Shown here: positions 1 through 5,940 of the stretch, piece after piece | Position numbering within the stretch: the stretch's first letter is position 1 | Layout of the letters: every line of letters begins with the position of its first letter | Origin: Gammaproteobacteria bacterium | Lineage (GTDB): Bacteria > Pseudomonadota > Gammaproteobacteria > Steroidobacterales > Steroidobacteraceae | Direction of reading: 5' to 3' | Assembly: GCA_030040235.1 (NCBI GenBank) | Contig: JASHUC010000159.1 | Location: 1 to 13,805 of the forward strand | Length of the DNA: 13,805 bases | The notes under the pieces: generated by a model | Database searches by the model: none | What the model was told of the DNA's origin: nothing | The model's input: the letters and a program-made list of their open reading frames with translations, nothing else | Made by a program: the position numbers and the translations under genes

Positions 1-46
1 AGGGCACCGGCAACGGTGTGAGTTTCGAGTACTCTGCGCTCCGCCA
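1..46 (+). tRNA. tRNA-Ser type, 3' fragment cut by window edge
   Basis: This is the 3' part of a class II tRNA. A long variable arm, ACCG-GCAA-CGGT at 6-17 with a GNRA loop, is followed by a T arm with loop TTCGAGT at 24-30. The T stem has four pairs (20-23 with 31-34) and a T-T mismatch at its outer end. The acceptor 3' strand is 36-42, the discriminator is G43 and CCA is at 44-46. A long variable arm with discriminator G fits serine; leucine tRNAs normally have A. The anticodon lies outside the window, so the isoacceptor is unknown. Confidence 0.65.
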
Positions 47-51
47 CTTTC

Positions 52-137
52 GGAGGCGCGCATGTGGTGTGCTGAGCCGGTTTGAACCCGGCGATGACCT
101 TCGGGTTGTGCAGGTTCGAATCCTGCCGCCTCCGCCA
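52..137 (+). tRNA. tRNA-Ser (anticodon UGA)
   Basis: A class II tRNA of 86 nt. The acceptor GGAGGCG (52-58) pairs fully with CGCCTCC (127-133), followed by G134 and CCA 135-137. The anticodon arm is GCCGG/CCGGC around loop TTTGAAC (81-87), giving anticodon TGA at 83-85, which reads UCA. The variable arm (94-109) is capped by a UUCG tetraloop. The T arm GCAGG/CCTGC around TTCGAAT is perfect. The D region (59-75) is abnormal: position 8 is C rather than U, the only visible D stem is GCA/TGC (60-62 with 70-72), and three bases separate it from the anticodon stem. Everything except the D arm looks functional. Confidence 0.82.
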
Positions 138-142
138 ACATT

Positions 143-231
143 GGAAGGTGAAACGGGCATGGGCTCGTCTCGGCCTCGAAAACCAGAGGCACCCTAGCGG
201 GTGTGGGGATCGTGACCTCCGCCTTCCGCCA
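143..231 (+). tRNA. tRNA-Ser-like (anticodon CGA), probably degenerate
   Basis: The acceptor GGAAGGT (143-149) pairs with GCCTTCC (221-227, one G-U), then G228 and CCA 229-231. The variable arm CACCC-TAGC-GGGTG (190-203) marks it as class II. The segment CTCGAAA at 175-181 is a textbook serine anticodon loop with anticodon CGA at 177-179, reading UCG. The flanking stem is broken, with C-A oppositions at 174/182 and 171/185. A competing GCCTC/GAGGC pairing (173-177 with 186-190) would give an eight-base loop instead. The T loop (209-215) reads ATCGTGA rather than the usual TTCRANY. Either this is a decaying copy or it is a divergent tRNA whose function needs testing. Confidence 0.55.
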
Positions 232-236
232 TCTTC

Positions 237-308
237 GGGTCGGTCCTCGGAGCGAGGTACAGGTCTCCAAAGCCTGAAAGCTGCGTGCAACTCGTAGCCG
301 GCCTGCCA
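237..308 (+). tRNA. tRNA-Trp (anticodon CCA), divergent
   Basis: A compact 72-nt unit. The acceptor GGGTCGG (237-243) pairs with CCGGCCT (298-304) including two G-U pairs, then G305 and CCA 306-308. The anticodon stem CAGGT/GCCTG encloses CTCCAAA (265-271), giving CCA at 267-269. That loop and the 3' end CCTGCCA match the usual bacterial tRNA-Trp. The D arm is shortened, with stem CCTC/GAGG and a five-base loop at 249-253. The T stem CTGCG/CGTAG is intact, but its loop TGCAACT (286-292) lacks the canonical TTC. The variable loop is four bases. Identity rests mainly on the anticodon arm and discriminator. Confidence 0.68.
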
Positions 309-317
309 GTTTTCAAT

Positions 318-393
318 TCAGGTGTGGGTTGTCGGCATCCCATCATGGCTCTGAACCATGGCCACGAACGTTCGACTCGTTCCACCTGAACCA
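318..393 (+). tRNA. tRNA-Gln (anticodon CUG)
   Basis: The acceptor TCAGGTG (318-324) pairs perfectly with CACCTGA (383-389), followed by A390 and CCA 391-393. A U1-A72 pair is a known feature of bacterial tRNA-Gln. The anticodon stem CATGG/CCATG is perfect around CTCTGAA (349-355), giving CTG at 351-353, which reads CAG. The T arm GAACG/CGTTC around TTCGACT is perfect. The D stem is TGGG/CCCA (325-328 with 339-342) with a ten-base loop containing the conserved GG at 334-335. The usual two linker bases before the D stem are missing. The discriminator is A, where bacterial tRNA-Gln usually has G. Confidence 0.85.
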
Positions 394-395
394 GC

Positions 396-472
396 TCACG
401 GGATGGGGTTGCTGGCATCCCCGACGGGCCTTGACCCCGTTCACGCAGGTTCGATTCCTGACCCGTGAACCA
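396..472 (+). tRNA. tRNA-Gln (anticodon UUG)
   Basis: The acceptor TCACGGG (396-402) pairs perfectly with CCCGTGA (462-468), then A469 and CCA 470-472. The D stem GGGG/CCCC (405-408 with 419-422) encloses a ten-base loop with GG at 414-415. The anticodon stem ACGGG/CCCGT encloses CCTTGAC (429-435), giving TTG at 431-433, which reads CAA. The T arm has loop TTCGATT and four good pairs plus a G-A at the outer end. Base 33 is C rather than the nearly universal U. The D loop differs at only two of ten positions from that of the Gln(CUG) unit two bases upstream, suggesting tandem duplication. This is the last unit of the array. Confidence 0.83.
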
Positions 473-561
473 ATCTCGGTTGGAAGTCCCGGAGCGCTCT
501 GCGACCGACCGCCGCGGCGGTGAGTCCCATATAGAGTTCAGCACGAGCATGACGTGCAGCA
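473..561. other. Structured spacer between tRNA array and oxidase gene
   Basis: No gene is supported here and no further tRNA can be folded. Three dyads are visible. CGGTTGG (477-483) pairs with CCGACCG (505-511). CCGCCGCGGCGG (509-520) is a perfect palindrome. A larger hairpin at 525-570 has arm TCCCA plus ATAG pairing with CTAT plus TGGGA and an inner GCACG/CGTGC stem. The last covers the stop codon of the minus-strand oxidase. None has a U tract, so a role in ending convergent transcription is only a guess. Confidence 0.4.
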
Positions 562-2373
562 CTATTGGGAGAGGCGCGTAAAGCCGTCGGCGCTCCAGTC
601 CTCGCTGCCGACGCCGTGATGGACGAAGAAGAGCCCGTGCGGATCGTATTTCCTCTTGATGGCCCGCAGCTTCGAGTAGTTCTTGCCCCAGAACTCCTCA
701 CGCCACGAGGCATTGAAGAAACTGCCCTCGTTGAAATACGAGCCTGAGTGAGGCGCAATCTTGCGCAGCTCCGCCGCGGCGATGCCGATCTCGCGTGCCC
801 TCTCTCGTGCCTCGGCCATATCGATCGGCGGCCGTATGAAGCCGGGATAAGCGGGCGTCTCATCACCGTTGGCGACTATCGCTAACGTGAAGGCATCGAG
901 TAGCGCGGGATTGGTGGCGGTCTGACTCACGTCCGCGAGCACTTCGGGGAGTGCGCCCGCCATCCCCTTGCCGATGTGAAAGCGCACCATTTCATGGCGA
1001 CTCGCGGCGAATACCGCCGCAGCAAGTTGCTTCTGGCGGCTCTTTTCAAGCAGCGATGCCGGCAGCCAGAGCGAATCGTACGCGTAGAAGTAGGCGCCGC
1101 ACTCGCCTTCATTGCCTCGATTCCACACGTGGTACGTGGGAACGCCATTGCGCGGGTCGTGCTCGAACCAATGATTCGAAGGATCCCATTGGGTTCGCGC
1201 TTCACGAGCGTCTGACCACAAGGGGGATGTCATGGTGAAATCGTGCGGCCGCGCCTTCACCCAATCGTGGAACGGTCGCCAGATCTCGGCCACCTGTATA
1301 CGGTCGAGTCCCTCGCACGCCATATCAAGCTCGAGAGTGTTGTCCGGCCAAAAGTTGACTGCCTCCCCCCAATGCGGGTTGAAGAGCTGCTCGCGGTAGA
1401 AGTCGATGAAACGCCCGATCAGCTGCGCGAAAGCCGCGTCGGACCGCGCCTTGATCTTTCCACCGACGCCGCCGAAATAGCTCGGAAGCTCATGCGTTCG
1501 CAGAGTCAGCCGCGTCACGACGCCGAACGTGCCGCCGCCACCACCCTTCAGCGCCCAGAAGAGGTCGGGCTCCGTGCACTCATTTACCACTCGTACACGG
1601 CCGTCAGCGGTGACAATTTCCGCTTCGAGTAGTCCTGCCGCCGCAGTGCCGAAGCGCTTCGAATACGAGCCGAATCCTCCGCCAAGGAGCAGGCCTGCGA
1701 CGCCCACTGTCATGCAGCCGCCGCCTTGAACGTAGCGGCCGCCCTTCGTCGTTACCGCATCATAAAGATCTACCCACATCGCGCCCGCCTCCGCACTCAC
1801 CGCGGGAACCGGTGCGATGCGGCCCGCGCAGCCTTGCCCCACGAAGGCATCGTGCACCGTTACCTTGTTCATCGCGCGAGTCCAGATGAGGAGTGAGTCG
1901 GGGGCATTCGATGTGCCGTAGTAGCTGTGCCCACCGCCCTTGACGACCAGCCGCAGATTGTTCTGCCGCGCGAAGTCGACGCCCGCGACGACGTCGGCGG
2001 TGTTTCGCGCCTTGATCGCGTAAGCGCTCGGTGCCGGAGTCCACCCATCGAGCAATCCCGAAACCTGCGTGCCGGCAGCCTGGTCGCCCAGCCAATACGG
2101 ATTTTTGACGTATTGGGTGGCCTCGCGACAGGCGGCGCCGTCGGGTTCGGTTACGCACGATTCGAACATCGGCCGCACTCGGATCAGATTGCCTTCAACA
2201 GACTCTCTCAACTTTGCCCAGCTCGACGCATCGGGCCATGACGGATCCGAGGGTCTCGCGCGCCGATTCGGTGGGCCTCCCTTTGCGGCCGTCGCGCGCG
2301 CGAATAGAGACGCGAAGCCGCTGGAGAGAAGCGGCAACGTGGCAACCGTATGTAGCAGGCGCCTTCTCTTCAT
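562..2373 (-). CDS. FAD-linked oxidase, berberine-bridge-enzyme type, Tat-exported
   Basis: A flavoprotein oxidase of the PCMH-type FAD-binding family with a C-terminal BBE domain, likely oxidising a sugar, alcohol or aromatic substrate; the substrate cannot be told from sequence. I chose the ATG at 2373 (603 aa) because GGAG sits six bases upstream; an in-frame TTG at 2385 overlaps that ribosome site. The N terminus MKRRRLLHT plus a hydrophobic stretch and alanines near residue 30 looks like a Tat leader, as expected for a protein folded around FAD before export. GGGHS (His149) and GGGCMTVG (Cys220) match the two residues that attach FAD covalently in bicovalent family members. FALKGGGG-like FAD-fold text follows near residues 272-282 (read here as FWALKGGGGG). 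The C terminus carries YFNE (546-549) and KYDP (about 575-578), typical of BBE domains. It is divergent from the M61 peptidase gene. Confidence 0.93.
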   Translation of the reverse strand: MKRRRLLHTVATLPLLSSGFASLFARATAAKGGPPNRRARPSDPSWPDASSWAKLRESVEGNLIRVRPMFESCVTEPDGAACREATQYVKNPYWLGDQAAGTQVSGLLDGWTPAPSAYAIKARNTADVVAGVDFARQNNLRLVVKGGGHSYYGTSNAPDSLLIWTRAMNKVTVHDAFVGQGCAGRIAPVPAVSAEAGAMWVDLYDAVTTKGGRYVQGGGCMTVGVAGLLLGGGFGSYSKRFGTAAAGLLEAEIVTADGRVRVVNECTEPDLFWALKGGGGGTFGVVTRLTLRTHELPSYFGGVGGKIKARSDAAFAQLIGRFIDFYREQLFNPHWGEAVNFWPDNTLELDMACEGLDRIQVAEIWRPFHDWVKARPHDFTMTSPLWSDAREARTQWDPSNHWFEHDPRNGVPTYHVWNRGNEGECGAYFYAYDSLWLPASLLEKSRQKQLAAAVFAASRHEMVRFHIGKGMAGALPEVLADVSQTATNPALLDAFTLAIVANGDETPAYPGFIRPPIDMAEARERAREIGIAAAELRKIAPHSGSYFNEGSFFNASWREEFWGKNYSKLRAIKRKYDPHGLFFVHHGVGSEDWSADGFTRLSQ

Positions 2374-2380
2374 CAGACGC

Positions 2381-2384
2381 TCCA
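2381..2384 (-). promoter_or_regulatory. Ribosome binding site of the FAD oxidase
   Basis: On the minus strand GGAG lies six bases before the ATG at 2373. It decides the start against the upstream in-frame TTG at 2385, which overlaps this site and would lack one of its own. Confidence 0.7.
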
Positions 2385-2500
2385 AAAAATGACCGCCGCC
2401 GCGCGCGAGCGCGTATCGGACCCCATTGTGTCTGCTTTCGTTTTTTCCGGCTAGGGTGCCGGCGTCTCGTTGTGGCCGCCGGCTGACTCGGCGCGAAATG

Positions 2501-2512
2501 CCGACCGGTCGG
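2501..2512. promoter_or_regulatory. Perfect 12-bp palindrome, candidate operator
   Basis: CCGACCGGTCGG is a perfect palindrome in the 230-bp divergent spacer between the FAD oxidase (start 2373) and the M61 peptidase (start 2604). GACCGGTC-type dyads resemble sites bound by some TetR-family repressors. No regulator gene is in the window, so the assignment is speculative. The rest of the spacer shows no convincing sigma70 promoter. Confidence 0.3.
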
Positions 2513-2603
2513 CCGGACAGTGCCCAGGCCGCTCAGCGTAACCCTATTGCCTGCGGTAGACTGCGCAGATTCTTCGTCCAAAATCTTTTCTGCGAGGTCT
2601 GCC

Positions 2604-4547
2604 ATGGTTTTCAGCCATGCGTACGCGTGCCGTGGGCTGTGGCTTTCTCTGCTGTTTGTCCCGGCTCTTGGCCATTCGCAGCCGGTGCCGATCCAGATCA
2701 CCGCCGATCTCACCGACGCGCCGCGCAAGCTGTTTCACGCTGAAATTGATCTGCCTGTGCGGCCCGGACCGCTCGCGCTCACCGAGGCGGCCTGGATCCC
2801 CGGTCACCATGCCCAGAAATTCGTGGAGAACGACATCACCGGCGTCGTATTTACGGCCAACGGCCAGACCCTCCCCTGGCGGCGCGACGACGTGGATCTG
2901 TACGAGTTCCATCTGACCGTACCGCGCGGCGTGACCACCCTGCACGCGCATCTCGACTACATCGCCAACGCGGAGGCGACGCCCGAGCTCGCCGTTCTCG
3001 AGTGGGAAGACCTGATGCTTTACCCGGCGGGCGTGCCCGTCCGGCAGATCGCGATCCAGCCCACCGTCGTCGTGCCGCCCAACTGGGGCATTGCCACCTC
3101 GTTGCACCCCATCTCGCCGTTCGATGCGCAGCATCCGGCCGGCGGAACGGTGCATTACGCTGTCACCCGCGTCGAGACGCTCGAGGATTCGCCCATCATG
3201 GCGGGCGTTAACTTTAAGGAGTACCCGCTGAATGCGGCCGCGCGAGGATCCACTGACCTCCAGGGTTTGGGGCAGCAGAAGCCGGTCTACATCGATGTTT
3301 TCGGTGACACGCCCGAGGACGTCATGCTGCGCCCCAGCGTCCTTGCCGATCTCGATCATCTGGTGACTGAGGCCGCCGCGATGTATAGCTCCACTCATTA
3401 TGAGAGCTATCACTTCCTCCTCACGCTGACGAAGTTCCCGCCCTACGGTGGCCTTGAACATCACGAGTCCTCGGATAACTCGTTGCCCCGCAACGCCCTG
3501 AGGACCGACGCCGCGCTCCAAGTCGGCGGTCCCGTCCTGTCGCATGAGTACACCCATTCGTGGAACGGGAAGTACCGTCGTCCTGCGGGCCTGGCCACTA
3601 CCAACTTCAGTGATCCCATGAAAGGCGACCTGCTGTGGGTCTATGAAGGGCTGACGGATTACCTCGGCAACGTGCTCGGCGCGCGCTGCGGTTTCATGAC
3701 CCCCGAGGACTACCGCGCCTACATCGCCTCCATCGCCGCCCAGCTCGACAACACCTCCGGCCGCCGCTGGCGCAGCACCGAAGACACTGCGGTCGGCATC
3801 TCCGGCCTGAAGGGCGGATCGGCGTGGTCCAACTGGCGGCGCAGCTCGGACTACTACTCCGAGGGCGACCTCGTCTGGCTCGACGTCGACACCACCATCC
3901 GCAAACTCACCAACGACCGGAAAAACCTGCACGACTTTCTGAGGATCTTCGTTGCCGGGAAGGGCAGCACGCCGCCGCAGATCATCCCCTACGACTTCGA
4001 GGAACTCGTCCGCGATCTCAAGCAGGTAGTTCCTTACGACTGGGCGAGGTTTTTCCGTGACCGCCTCTACAGCGTGCAACCGCATGTGAATACAGAGGGC
4101 ATCGAACAGGGCGGATGGCGACTCGTCTATTCCGATAAGCCGAACGAGTACCAGGAGGCACGTTCTTCACTCCTCAATCGTGCGCCGGTCGCCCCGAACG
4201 TCTGGTACTCACTCGGACTCAGCCTCGACGACGGAGGCGCGATCGGCGATGTTCGCGTCGGCAGTCCGGCTGACGCGGCGAAGCTCGCGCCCGGCGAGAA
4301 AATTCTGGCCGTCAACGGAAACATCTATTCGGGCGATGCCATGAAGGACGCGGTGCATGCGACAAAAGGCGGGGGACCCCTGAATCTGATCGTTCAGAAC
4401 GACACCCACGTACGCACCGTCGTCATCGACTACCACGACGGCGAGCGCTATCCGCATCTCGAGCGCATCGACAGCACGCCCGACTATCTGGACGAGATCA
4501 CGAAGCCACTGACCACCGCGCCGCCAGCGACTCGAGCGGGCAAGTAA
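2604..4547 (+). CDS. Secreted M61 family metallopeptidase with PDZ domain
   Basis: A zinc aminopeptidase of family M61 (glycyl-aminopeptidase type), 647 aa, acting in the periplasm or outside the cell. The ATG at 2604 is chosen because GAGG lies seven bases upstream and it begins a good signal peptide (about residues 1-25); the open frame extends upstream to 2520 without such signals. The N-terminal beta domain carries the family's WIPGHH. The zinc site is HEYTH at 314-318, and the likely third ligand is Glu348 in WVYEGLTDYLG. HSWNGKYRRP after the zinc helix is also family-typical. A PDZ domain follows at about 530-620, including GSPADAA and the GEKILAVNG strand. Length and domain order match complete homologues. 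The YdeI-type gene follows closely and may be cotranscribed. Confidence 0.94.
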   Translation: MVFSHAYACRGLWLSLLFVPALGHSQPVPIQITADLTDAPRKLFHAEIDLPVRPGPLALTEAAWIPGHHAQKFVENDITGVVFTANGQTLPWRRDDVDLYEFHLTVPRGVTTLHAHLDYIANAEATPELAVLEWEDLMLYPAGVPVRQIAIQPTVVVPPNWGIATSLHPISPFDAQHPAGGTVHYAVTRVETLEDSPIMAGVNFKEYPLNAAARGSTDLQGLGQQKPVYIDVFGDTPEDVMLRPSVLADLDHLVTEAAAMYSSTHYESYHFLLTLTKFPPYGGLEHHESSDNSLPRNALRTDAALQVGGPVLSHEYTHSWNGKYRRPAGLATTNFSDPMKGDLLWVYEGLTDYLGNVLGARCGFMTPEDYRAYIASIAAQLDNTSGRRWRSTEDTAVGISGLKGGSAWSNWRRSSDYYSEGDLVWLDVDTTIRKLTNDRKNLHDFLRIFVAGKGSTPPQIIPYDFEELVRDLKQVVPYDWARFFRDRLYSVQPHVNTEGIEQGGWRLVYSDKPNEYQEARSSLLNRAPVAPNVWYSLGLSLDDGGAIGDVRVGSPADAAKLAPGEKILAVNGNIYSGDAMKDAVHATKGGGPLNLIVQNDTHVRTVVIDYHDGERYPHLERIDSTPDYLDEITKPLTTAPPATRAGK

Positions 4548-4588
4548 GCTCTATGCCTAAGAAACATTCGGACCGACGCGAAGGGAAA

Positions 4589-5167
4589 ATGAATCCGCTC
4601 GTCAGTAAGGTTCACGGGAAGGCGAAGCGCTGGAGCGCCGAATACGCGGCGCTCCGGCAACTCTGCCTTGCCTCGGGACTCAATGAAGAACTCAAATGGG
4701 GCCAAGCCTGTTACGGTCTGCATGGTGGCAACGTCGTGCTGATCCATGGCTTTAAGGATTACTGCGCTTTGCTGTTCTTCAAAGGGGCATTGCTGGGAGA
4801 TCCAGAAGGTATCCTCGTTCAGCAAACCGAGAACGTGCAGTCGGCGAGGCAAATCAGGTTTGCTTCTCTTGCGGATATCAAACAGCAGAGGGCGACGGTT
4901 ATGGATTATCTCAGGGAGGCCATTGCCACCGAGAAGTCCGGCGCGACGGTGCGGATGAAAAGCGTGGCTCAATTTACTGTGCCGGCTGAATTCCAAAGGC
5001 GTTTGGATGAAGACCCCGCAGTAGCCAAAGCCTTCCATGCGCTCACCCCCGGAAGGCAAAAGGGCTATTTGCTGCATTTCGCCGGGGCGAAACAGTCGGC
5101 GACTCGCGCGGCGCGCGTGGAGAAGCATGCGCCGAGGATCTTGAAGGGGCTTGGCCTCGATGATTGA
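4589..5167 (+). CDS. YdeI/DUF1801 family protein
   Basis: A 192-aa cytoplasmic protein with a DUF1801 fold and a C-terminal YdeI/OmpD-associated segment. Its biochemical function is not established; annotations such as bacteriocin protection for this family are weakly supported. Diagnostic stretches are ELKWGQACYG (34-43), LIHGFKDYCALLFFKGALL (51-69), QQTENVQSARQIRF (78-91) and LTPGRQKGYLLHFAGAKQS (152-170). I prefer the ATG at 4589 because AAGGGAAA precedes it and MNPLV matches the usual beginning of homologues. An in-frame ATG at 4553, five bases after the M61 stop, would add 12 charged residues and has no clear ribosome site. It lies downstream of the peptidase on the same strand. Confidence 0.9.
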   Translation: MNPLVSKVHGKAKRWSAEYAALRQLCLASGLNEELKWGQACYGLHGGNVVLIHGFKDYCALLFFKGALLGDPEGILVQQTENVQSARQIRFASLADIKQQRATVMDYLREAIATEKSGATVRMKSVAQFTVPAEFQRRLDEDPAVAKAFHALTPGRQKGYLLHFAGAKQSATRAARVEKHAPRILKGLGLDD

Positions 5168-5365
5168 TCTGCATGAAGCTCAAGAGCTCGACTCTTGAGA
5201 CGCTCGCACGCCCGGCCGGGCGCACGATAATCGTGACGAGCTTCGCGTTTCGGCTCGCCTCGCTGTTGCGGCGCACCGGAATGTGAGCCATAGCGAGCCG
5301 AGCGCAGCAGCGCCGATGCAGTATCTGCCGGAGGCAGTTGCGGTGCGAGCGAGGTTGGAGCCCCG
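5168..5365. other. Palindrome-rich intergenic spacer
   Basis: This 198-bp gap holds three consecutive perfect dyads: CTCAAGAG/CTCTTGAG with a five-base loop (5179-5199), CGCCCGGCCGGGCG (5209-5222) and CACGAT-A-ATCGTG (5223-5235). A longer inverted repeat TCGGCTCGC/GCGAGCCGA (5250-5258 and 5293-5301) and a small CTGCC/GGCAG hairpin (5325-5337) follow. The first, just after the YdeI stop, could be a terminator stem without a U tract; the third looks like an operator for the DUF3592 gene. Both are guesses. Confidence 0.45.
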
Positions 5366-5839
5366 GTGACTCTATCGACGGCCAAGTACCTCTTGGCAGC
5401 CATCGGCCTGGTAATGCTGCTGGGAAGCCTCGTGGTGTACGAGCACACCGCGTCGTTCGTCCATCGCGCCGCCAGGGCGCAAGGAACCGTCACTGCGCTG
5501 GTGCGGCATCAATCCACCAACTACTCCAATACCAACGGGTCGATCAGCAGAATGCCGACCGTCCGCTACAGCTACCAGCCGATCGTCCGGTTCCGATACG
5601 GCGCGCAGGTCATACAGTTCGGCGATTCGGTGGCCAGCAATCCGCCCGCCTATCATGTGGGCGAAACGGTGAGCGTCCTGTATCTCGAGTCAGACCCCTA
5701 CGATGCGAGGATCGAGTCGTTCATGTCCCTGTGGCTTCTGCCGATGATCTTCGGCGGCATAGGAGCGATCTTTCTGGCAGTCGGCGCCGGCATGATCTTT
5801 GGCTCCCGTCCCGGCACGGCGTACGGACGAGCGGACTGA
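5366..5839 (+). CDS. DUF3592 membrane protein
   Basis: A 157-aa protein with a hydrophobic segment near residues 7-27, a soluble middle and a second membrane segment near 120-145. The middle contains AQGTVTALV, a YQPIVRFRYG strand and YHVGETVSVLYLESDPYDARI, the pattern of DUF3592 proteins, whose function is unknown. The start is GTG at 5366 with GGAG at 5357-5360, five bases upstream. The two-helix topology predicts that the beta-rich loop is exposed on one side of the membrane. It converges with the S41 peptidase gene and is separated from the YdeI-type gene by the palindrome-rich spacer, so it may have its own promoter. Confidence 0.85.
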   Translation: MTLSTAKYLLAAIGLVMLLGSLVVYEHTASFVHRAARAQGTVTALVRHQSTNYSNTNGSISRMPTVRYSYQPIVRFRYGAQVIQFGDSVASNPPAYHVGETVSVLYLESDPYDARIESFMSLWLLPMIFGGIGAIFLAVGAGMIFGSRPGTAYGRAD

Positions 5840-5856
5840 TTCCAGGGTTGTTGCGA

Positions 5857-5924
5857 GCGTAGCTGATGTCGCACGCGCTACGCAGATTCCGTCGGCCAGC
5901 CCGCTTGCAAGAGGCTCTTGAAGC
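5857..5924. terminator. Two hairpins between convergent genes, possible terminator
   Basis: GCGTAGC (5857-5863) pairs with GCTACGC (5877-5883). GCTT plus CAAG (5903-5911, one bulged G) pairs with CTTG plus AAGC (5917-5924). They lie between the convergent stops of the DUF3592 gene (5839) and the S41 gene (5941). Neither has a U tract, so a bidirectional terminator role is uncertain. Confidence 0.3.
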
Positions 5925-5940
5925 CTCCCGCGTTGTTCGG

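Larger units (their letters stand above)
1..472 (+). other. tRNA gene array (right-hand end)
   Basis: Six consecutive tRNA units lie head to tail on the plus strand with spacers of only 5, 5, 5, 9 and 2 nt. The first is cut by the window edge, so the array continues to the left. Each unit ends in an encoded CCA after a discriminator base (G for the Ser and Trp units, A for the two Gln units). The order is Ser-type, Ser(UGA), Ser(CGA), Trp(CCA), Gln(CUG), Gln(UUG). Ordinary bacterial tRNA operons rarely pack units this closely or group Ser, Trp and Gln. Dense arrays of divergent tRNAs are known from some integrative elements, plasmids and phages. No integrase or other mobility gene is visible here, so a mobile origin is only an inference. 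No promoter or terminator is evident. Confidence 0.85.

Noticed and set aside
52..137. Possible selenocysteine tRNA
   Set aside because: The long variable arm suggested it, but the anticodon is TGA in the DNA (UGA, reading UCA), not TCA, and the acceptor stem has seven rather than eight pairs.
473..540. A seventh tRNA after Gln(UUG)
   Set aside because: No T arm, no CCA end in the right place and no cloverleaf could be folded.
194..866. Several open frames over the tRNA array and the oxidase 3' end
   Set aside because: Those over 1-472 coincide with structured tRNA genes and have no protein features; the frame at 441-866 is a shadow of the oxidase.
2374..2385. TTG start at 2385 for the FAD oxidase
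   Set aside because: It overlaps the GGAG that serves the ATG at 2373 and would place extra residues before the Tat leader.
2544..4085. Long minus-strand open frame (513 codons) inside the M61 gene
   Set aside because: It lies wholly antisense to a gene with a clear zinc site and PDZ domain, and its translation is arginine/glycine/valine-rich with no recognisable motif; GC-rich codon use opens such frames.
5338..5862. Longer plus-strand frame overlapping the DUF3592 gene
   Set aside because: It is another frame of the same stretch with Arg-rich translation; the 5366 frame has membrane helices and the family pattern.
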